DNA from: Capsicum annuum
Lineage: Eukaryota; Streptophyta; Magnoliopsida; Solanales; Solanaceae
Reading direction: 5' to 3'
Assembly: GCF_002878395.1 (NCBI RefSeq)
Contig: NC_061112.1
Span: 41,911,010 to 41,975,009 of the forward strand
Length of the DNA: 64,000 bases
A program made the position numbers and the translations under genes. Below the pieces are notes generated by a model. It saw only the letters and a program-made list of their open reading frames with translations. It searched no databases and had not been told where the DNA came from. How positions within the stretch are numbered: position 1 is the stretch's first letter; the number at the start of each line of letters is the position of its first letter. Shown piece after piece: positions 56,984-64,000 of this stretch.

Positions 56984-59397
56984 TGTAACGCCCCAGAAAA
57001 TGAGTCCCGGAGCATCACACGGTGCTTGAGGCTAGGAGTAGCCCCAAGCTAACCCTTTGAGCCATTTTTATTCATTTCAACACAAATCAACGGGGTTTCC
57101 ATAAATAACCCTCAAATATCAATAGAGTAATCATCATCCAAGAATAAAAGAATTTTAGAAAGATAACAAAATACGACTTATTAGTCAACTCCCAACATCT
57201 ATACTAGTCTGACAAGACTCTAACAAAATCAATAAAACTAGCGAGCCATTGAGACATACCCCAACTGACTCATAATCAGTTATCAAATGTAAATAATTCC
57301 GTGAAACCAACATCAGATATCACGTCCTCGGAACATGAGGACTCACCACAACAGAGGATGTAGAATAGCATGCCTAAAGAATCACTGCCGAACCTAGAAC
57401 TAAGAACCTGAACCTATATTCTGAGAAAATACAGCCCACATCTGAAGATATGGGTCAGTACCATGGAAAGGAACCGAGTATATGGGGGTGTATGCAGTTG
57501 TATAAACATCATCATCATAAATATTTATAAGAAATATGCAGGATGTATGAAAGACTCACACAGCCTGAAGAAAATCATCATAATCATGAGAGGATGAAAT
57601 AAGTACAATAACACATGTGAGTCATCATATAATTTGTCAATCACTTTCAGTTCATCAAGAATATCAATTCTCATAATGTAAATATCATTTAAATTTTTCA
57701 AAAGAATAAATTTCACAATTCCACTTTCAAATCACTTCACTATTCACCATAGATACAAGGAAACACACACACTGGGAGATCCTATAACTGACATAAACCA
57801 TGTGAGCTACATGGAGTCCAACATACAACCCACGTTGGGGAGATCCATCCTATCCTTTCCATCGGAGTAGGACTATCGATATCAAATCCACACAAACTAG
57901 TGATCACTATATAAATCAGCCTCAGGCTCACTCCTACGGGGGCACGTAGTTTTAGGGAAGTAAGGTCGCTTTATACCTCCCACTCGCTGCTAAAGATTTC
58001 TCCAAGACTTAGCTCAGATCATTTCAAAGACAATCCACAACAAAACAATTTCAGTAATATATAAATATACATCGGGAGCCATCATGCTTCCCATCTATCA
58101 AAATCAACCACGTTGTGGATTTCTTTCACACTCGAGTTCAAAACAACTCCATTAAGACCAAATGGTCAAATCATTCAAAATATTTCAAATATTCAACATC
58201 AACGTGCTTATAACACACACTTTCTAAAAAAAACACAATTTCCAATGGGAATTCATGACCCAAATATCAAAATCATGATAAATATCGTTCAAGATTCATG
58301 CTTTATATCTCCACACATGTAAATTCATCTTTCAAAATCATAAACATCAAGATTCATAATAATCATCATAAGATATGGGTTCATGCTTCAAATTCGTAAA
58401 AATCAAATAAAAATCATGCCTTTGTAAAGAAAATTACTTTTGGGCACAAGAACGAAAAAGAGTTCTTGTTGAAAAACCCCACATACCTTGAATGATGAAT
58501 TTTAGATTGATACTCGTTTTTGAGATATTAATCGTACCTTTAAATGATGGTTTTTGGAGTTCTTGAACTAGGAACTTGGAATCTTGAATAAATTTGCAGA
58601 ATTAATGGTGAACTTTGGAGGTTCTTGAAGTTGGATGTAGGAGCTTAGGGTTTTCTTTTTGAGGGAATTTGATGAAATATAACATATAATGCTTCTAATA
58701 GGCTTTAATATAGGGTTTGGACGGATTTTGGGTGAGGAGGAATGACCAAAACGCCCTTAAAAATTAAAAAAATTCTCGAATCTGTCCTTTGGTGGACTGT
58801 TTTGATAGTTTAAAGTAGATCAACCATAACGTTTTACTCCGATATCCAAATTGGATGAAACCAATTTCATTAGAAAGAGGACTCTCATATATTTCCATTG
58901 ATATATAGTATCTCACCTAGATCATTGTGTATGAGGAGTTATGATCATTTGAAGTTGACCCAAAAATTTGCTTTTGATAGGCTGAAGTAGATCGATCATA
59001 ACTTTTTGCTCCGATAGAAATATTGGATGAAACCAATTTCATTGGAAAGAGGACTAGTAGATATTTCCGTTGATATATAGTAGATCACCCAGATCATTAT
59101 GTACAAGGATTTATGATCGTTTAAAGTTGGAGCAAAAATACGCCAGGCCTCAGTGCTTTTTCCTGCATGTTTTACTGTTCACTACTATTCATGGTTCTAT
59201 CGGAATGTTCATAACTCGTCGCTCGAGTGTCCGTTTTGGATGATCCACATATCGTTGGAAAGCTTATTTGATACTCTACATAATGGTGGGTCATAATCTA
59301 AGAAATTCTGCATGAAAAATTTATAATTTATTCTAGAAGATAGAACCCAACACGTTTACGCACAAAATTTCAACAAAAAATTTCCTGGGGTATTACA
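56984..59397 (-). mobile_element. LTR-A-related 5' LTR of truncated gypsy element
   Basis: A 2414-bp LTR starting TGTAACGCCCCAGAAA and ending CTGGGGTATTACA. Sense is minus, set by the adjacent primer site and gag. The stem-loop ACAAGAAC/GTTCTTGT (58446-58469) lies 11 nt from donor-like ACATACCTT. The conserved leader core is present three times: 58824-58886, 58995-59060 and 59209-59270. It diverges from the other LTR-A copies in the first 1.4 kb and is a distinct subfamily. The open frames 57525-57716 and 58113-58322 have no domain. Confidence 0.9.
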
Positions 59398-60336
59398 CCC
59401 ATGCACCCATAAGTTCAAAACCATAATTTAAAGAATGAAGAATCATATTTAAATCATAAGAAACATTGTTCAATTCATAAACATTCAAAAACCACCAACC
59501 CTTGTTTCAAAACCAACACAAACATCTCATAAACAATATATTAAACACATGCTTTTAACAAATTAAAAATGAAGGAAGAGTAGCATTCCTTAAACACCAA
59601 GAAATTTGGAGAGAAATCGACCCTTGAGCCCTTAGATAACCAACTTGATGAAAACCTAGCTTGACTTGCTTGAGAGATTTTAGAGAGCCTTTTAGAGTGT
59701 TTGAAAAGTTACTTGGTTTGTTTATGAGTTCTAATAACACCCTAAAGGGGTTATAAGATGTGGGTTTCAATTTGGGTAAGAGGGAAAATATCCGAAATTC
59801 CATTAACTTAAAAGCTGAAAAGTGTCACCCTTGACTATGAGTCAATCAGTGACTCAAAGCCACTCGTTACGACTCATCACCACGAGTCCTAACCAAGATA
59901 ATCTCTAGGATACCCATATACTGTTGATCCTACGACTCACTGGTACCACTCATAATGAGACCCCATGACTCATAGGGTCCAGTTGTAGTCAACATGAAAC
60001 CCAATTGGGTAAACACTGGACATCTTAAGATTTGTACCCAACGACTTATAACAAGTCCTTATAGCTTTTAATGAGTCACTCATACTCAGAGCAGAAATTA
60101 GCCACTTAATTTCTAATTTGGTTACAATTCTATACTAATGACTCGTGATTAATCTTTATGACTCATACCCTTAAGTCGTACCCAAGATAGAAACTCAAAT
60201 ACCATTCAGTGGACACCATACGACCAAGGTCACCTGACCCATCAAGACACCCTACGACTCGCTAGATGAGTCATTGCCAGTGTAGAAAGCTTAGAACTTA
60301 GAAAATTTTTGAGGACCAAGAACTTGGGGCTATACA
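59398..60336 (-). mobile_element. Truncated LTR (minus) with GACTCAT/ATGAGTC palindromic units
   Basis: The right edge CTTGGGGCTATACA (60336) is followed by a minus-strand polypurine tract (TATAGAAGGGAGTA), so this is the remnant of a 3' LTR; the other half is missing. A leader stem-loop AAGGAA/TTCCTT is at 59572-59591. 59840-60270 carries repeated GACTCAT, ATGAGTC, ACGAGTC and CGACTC words at the place where other LTRs have CCGCGA/TCGCGG units. The frame 59555-59803 has no domain. Confidence 0.6.
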
Positions 60337-60579
60337 TACTCCCTTCTATAGGATAATTAATCATCGAATAATAGGACAAGGCATTTATTAACATGATTTG
60401 ACTTCACATACCTCTACTCTTACCTTTAATAAATACATAAAACAAAGATGCCAAGGAAATCACATTTTCTTTAACGAAGTTAAAAAAATAAAGATGTCAA
60501 GAAATACACATACCTCAGCACGATTATCCTAAAAAGGAAACAAGAATGGGTACTTAGACTTCCTTTCCTATTCAATTTC
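60337..60579 (-). other. Gypsy 3' spacer remnant
   Basis: Spacer beyond the polypurine tract, AT-rich, with no coding region. It is cut by the plus-strand LTR at 60580. Confidence 0.45.
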
Positions 60580-63088
60580 TCTAATACCCCATATTTTCCT
60601 AGCTCAGTTTAGCTGTCAGTATGCAAGAATTCCTATATATAATTTCAAAAATACTTATAATTTTCCCATCTTAATACTCATTACTGTGTAGGAAATTCAG
60701 TCAGCTTTCCAACAATATAAATTTTGCCCAAATCTGATATTCGGGTGAGAAGTTATTGCATTTTTAGTGAAACAGTATGCCAAATTGATAAGCACCGCGT
60801 CGCGGTGAGGGTCAAAATAGCATTCATCAATTTTCAGTGAGACACCATAATTCCAGTGCTTCGCAATGAAGTTCCAGTTCCTAATTGGTATTTTTTAGTG
60901 AGGTACCGCGATTGACCCATGTCGCGCTAAGGTGCCATTTCAGAATTATCAATTTCCAGTAGCCCGACGTGATACCACCGTGTTGCGCCAAAAGGTAATT
61001 TTGCAATTGTCTATTTTAAAACAGTTTTCAGCCAACTTCCAGTGGCTCACCGCGATGCTACCAGGTTACGGTGAAAGAAAAAATTGAGAATTTTAGTGAA
61101 AGAAATTTAATTTTCTTCAGGGGTAAATTGGTCTTTTCCATGGACCTAGTCAGTCTAAAAACATGATGTAACCCCTAATAACCTATTTAAGTCATTATTC
61201 TATTAATTTCCCCCAAAATTAAGAGTATTCTCTCAATTATCAAAACCTTAGCCTCCAAGAATCAAGAGCAATCCTCAAGAATTCTACCAAGAATCTTCAA
61301 GAAGTTAATTTCTCAGGTATGTTAGATGTTCATCCATGGGTTCTTACCACCCATGGACCCTAAGAATCCTTTTCAAAATACAAGATTGAGATTCGATGAA
61401 TTACGTGTTTGATTTGGATTGTGTTCATGTGTGTCTTGTTATATGGTCTTCAATCCATGATTAGTTACAAGTTTAATGAAATTAAGATAGCATGTGTGAT
61501 GATTTATGTGATTCTCATGTTAAATCCTTGAAATTACAAGTTGAATATTGTAGCCATGATATTTATATATATGTTTATTATTATGTGAAATAATTATGCT
61601 CCCCAAGTGTTTGTTAGAATGCCTATGTGAATTGAATAGTGCAATCATGATATGTTATCAGGTGTTCTCATTCATGTACAAGTTCATTCCTCTTAAGTGT
61701 TTGACAATATGTCTAAATGAATGCATTGTTAACAAGCAATTATTGTTATGCTTTTTAGATCATGCCATGCTTTACTATCAATGCTATCGAGTCCTGGAGG
61801 TATTTAATATCTAGATTTACAGTAGCTATAGAATTGTCTCAGTAATATTATGAACAGTAGTACTTAGTCAGTTACAAAACTCAGTGAAACTCAATCCAAT
61901 TCATTTCAGTCTAATAATCAGTGTCATTCAGTTGGAAGTAGGATTCAGCATCGAGCGAACCCAAGGATGGGGGCTCACCTGTCAATAGAGGGTGTGATCC
62001 TTCGTAGCATTCCTTATATTCTAGAACTACATAGCCAACGTAGGTTGAGATATCAACTTGGAAGTTGAGGGTTGATAAGGTATTTACCTGCCAGTTGAGG
62101 GTAATACCACTCTCATTAGGGAACCTGCTAGTAGAGGATGACTCTCAGTCTAGTCCTTCAGGATGACATTTTAGTAGATCCCTACAGCCAGTGTCTGTAC
62201 CCATGGCATAGTACTGACACCTTTCCAACTAGGTTTACTGGTTGGACCCTAATCAGTTCATAGAAGGGTATGTCGGTTAGATGATTACCTCCTATAGTTT
62301 CAGTTTTATTCTCAGCATAGAACTCAGTTCAGTTCTACAGAATCAAGACTGTTAGAAACAGCCACCCAGTTATAAATAATTCACTTATCAATAATCTGAG
62401 ATATTAGTTACTCAGTTATCAGAACTCAGTACTCAGTTTCAGTATAAATCTCAGACACAGTATATTTATGTATATGCAAAGTATTGCATAATCAGTGTTT
62501 ACGGCAGCTTCAGTTATCCATGTACTCTCATTCAATTATATTCATATCACTCAGTCAGTTACTATCCAAGAATATGAACCCATGCATATTAGCCTTTCCT
62601 TATCTAGCATATCAGTACATTTCACGTACTGATCGTGTACTCTTTTCTTGCACTATGATGTCTCATATCATAGGTTCGGATGCTCAGGTTCCTAACCTCG
62701 CTTAGCCAGATTCATTCAGCAGTAGTAGATTTAGTAGTGAGTCCTCATATATCAAGGATATTCTTTTATTTTAGTATTACAGTAGATTCAGTATTTTATT
62801 AGTCAGAGTTAGTTTGGGGCTTGTTCCATCAACTCCATATTCAGACAATTCAGTTAGAGGCTTTTAGACTTGACTAGTTCAGACAGTATTCAATTTTCAA
62901 ATATTTTTATTAGCTGTTATATTTATCAGTATTTATATTATGAACCTTATGGTGCCTCATCCTAACTTCCGTATTATTTCAGTACTAATAGTCAGTGCTC
63001 ACAGCAGGTACCAGTCATGGGTTAGTTTATGATCCTTTGGGTTTGTAAGCACCGTGTGACATCTAGGGTGCAGACTCGGGGCGTTACA
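60580..63088 (+). mobile_element. LTR-A, 5' LTR of an internally deleted gypsy element
   Basis: A plus-strand LTR of about 2.5 kb from TCTAATACCCC (TG decayed to TC) to GGGGCGTTACA. Landmarks in sense order: leader core (60699-60760), GC-rich units around CACCGCGATGCTACC (60790-61075), TATTTAAG (61184, possible TATA), CAG/GTATGT donor-like motif (61314-61322), stem-loop TCCATGGGT/ACCCATGGA (61333-61357), 'ctgccagttgagggt' units (61975-62150) and GTACCCATGGCATAGTAC (62198). It is followed by a decayed primer site. Confidence 0.88.
61184..61357 (+). promoter_or_regulatory. LTR-A leader: TATA-like box, splice donor-like site and stem-loop
   Basis: TATTTAAG (61184-61191) lies about 125 bp before CAGGTATGT (61314-61322), which fits the plant 5' splice-site consensus. 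Ten bases on, TCCATGGGT pairs perfectly with ACCCATGGA (9 bp, 7-nt loop; 61333-61357). The same order and spacing is seen in the other LTR-A copies. Confidence 0.55.
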
Positions 63089-63616
63089 AACTTGGTATAA
63101 CACCCAGGTTTTGATCCTGGGACCTGTGGGTTATGGGAGTAGATATTCATAATGATCTCTCTTTCAAAAAGGTTCTATTCCAAATCCTTGATCGTCAGAT
63201 TTGTAGACTAAGGAACAAAGAAGTTCCCTTGGTCAAAGTTCTCTGGCGAAACCAGTACATTGAGGGAGCTACTTGGGAAGCAGAAACAGATATGTAAATC
63301 AAGTATCCTCACCTCTTCTCCGCATACTCAGACTCAGCTTGAGGTAACAGTCTTCCTTAGATTTACTTAGTTCCATATTCAGTTACAGTTACAAACTGGG
63401 TATCAGTTACCCATTGTATATCATTTTCATAACAGTTATGATCTATGAATCAGTTAATCCATGTAATCATGTTTCAGTGTGAAAACTTAGTTTATCAGTA
63501 GTTTCAGTCATGTAATCATGCTTCAGTTGAGCATGTTTAGTATGTTAACTTAGTCTATCAGTATTTCTTAACTTAATCAGTCTTATTTGAGGATGAATGT
63601 TCACAAAGAAAGATAT
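63089..63616 (+). pseudogene. Residual gypsy interior: decayed primer site and integrase C-terminus
   Basis: AACTTGGTATAACACC (63089-63104) is a decayed tRNA-Met primer site. After about 70 bp the frame from 63184 to the stop at 63297 reads ILDRQICRLRNKEVPLVKVLW...ATWEAETDM, the last 38 residues of gypsy pol (chromodomain-like tail). A spacer and a polypurine tract (about 63605-63616) precede the 3' LTR. All of gag and nearly all of pol, roughly 4 kb, is missing. Confidence 0.85.
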
Positions 63617-64000
63617 TGTAATACCCCATATTTTCCTAGCTCAGTTTATCTCTCAGTACGCAAGAATTCCTATATATACTTTCAAAAATACTCAAAATTT
63701 TTCCAGCTTAAGACCTATCATTATGTAGAAAATTCAGTCAGCTTTCCAATGATATAAATTTTGCCCAAATCTGATATCCGGGTGAGAAGTTATGGAACTT
63801 TTAATGAAATAGTATGTAAAATTGAGAAGCATCACATGAGGTGAGGGTCAAAATGGCATTCGTCAATTTCTAGTGAGATACCGTGATTCCAGCATATCGC
63901 GATAAAGTTCCAGTTCCTAATTGGCATTTTTCAGTGAGGTACAACGATTAGCCCGCATCGCGCGAAGGTGCTATTTCAGAATTATCAATTTCTAGTAGCC
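63617..64000 (+). mobile_element. LTR-A, 3' LTR (runs off the window)
   Basis: TGTAATACCCCATATTTTCCTAGC matches the 5' LTR start at 60580, and the match continues through the leader core (63737-63800) and GC-rich units (63830-63990). Over the first 200 bases I see roughly one difference per 12-15 bases. Confidence 0.92.

Noticed and set aside
59555..59803. 82-codon minus-strand frame
   Set aside because: It lies in the leader of a truncated LTR; the start overlaps the stem-loop region and no family is recognisable.
1..64000. tRNA, rRNA or organelle-derived insertions
   Set aside because: No cloverleaf-like or rRNA-like sequence was noticed by reading; only tRNA-complementary primer sites were found. 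A tRNAscan or organelle BLAST would be decisive and was not run.

Overview
This window is plant nuclear DNA: AT-rich, intergenic and built almost entirely of transposable elements inserted into one another. The element types (Ty3/gypsy LTRs over 2 kb with initiator-Met tRNA primer sites, Athila-like LTRs, Ty1/copia, MULE, CACTA, a Stowaway MITE) and the look of the LTR leaders suggest an asterid, most likely Solanaceae. The family assignment is from recall, not a search. No intact host gene, rRNA, tRNA or CRISPR array was seen. Every transposon coding region carries stops or frameshifts.

Layout: 1-2114 is the 3' end of an Athila/Tat-like element. 2115-13891 is a decayed minus-strand gypsy element (3' LTR, integrase, RNase H, RT, protease, gag, 5' LTR) with another LTR (5091-7800) in its integrase. 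13892-18927 is MULE-derived: palindromic AACAGATG arrays, a ~1.95 kb palindrome at 14445-16390, a MULE 3' end, a Stowaway MITE, and a TATA-intron-ORF relic. An Athila-like solo LTR follows (18928-20548). 20690-30390 is a minus-strand MULE transposase split by LTR-A insertions at 22041-24779 and 25432-30165; the second is itself split by an LTR-B solo insertion (27429-29703). 30737-34338 holds gypsy 3' ends. 34339-51987 is a candidate CACTA-like transposon with subterminal repeats and unidentified exon-like segments. It is interrupted by a nearly full-length plus-strand gypsy element (37727-47047, TSD TCTAG), and it also holds a smaller TIR element (49536-50737). 51988-56970 is a chain of broken gypsy gag/protease, copia LTR+gag, Athila RT and gypsy gag pieces. 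56984-59397 and about 59398-60336 are minus-strand LTRs. 60580-64000 is an internally deleted plus-strand gypsy element.

Two LTR groups recur. LTR-A (starts TGTAAYRCCC, about 2.3-2.7 kb) occurs at least eight times; LTR-B (TGTAACGCCC..., about 2.2 kb) three times. The most interesting signal is shared by the LTR-A copies. About 10 nt downstream of a splice-donor-like AGGTATGT in the LTR sense strand there is a short hairpin. Its stem sequence differs from copy to copy while pairing is kept, which points to selection on RNA structure. The second is the large palindrome of transposon sequence beside a related MULE, a configuration that could yield silencing hairpin RNA.
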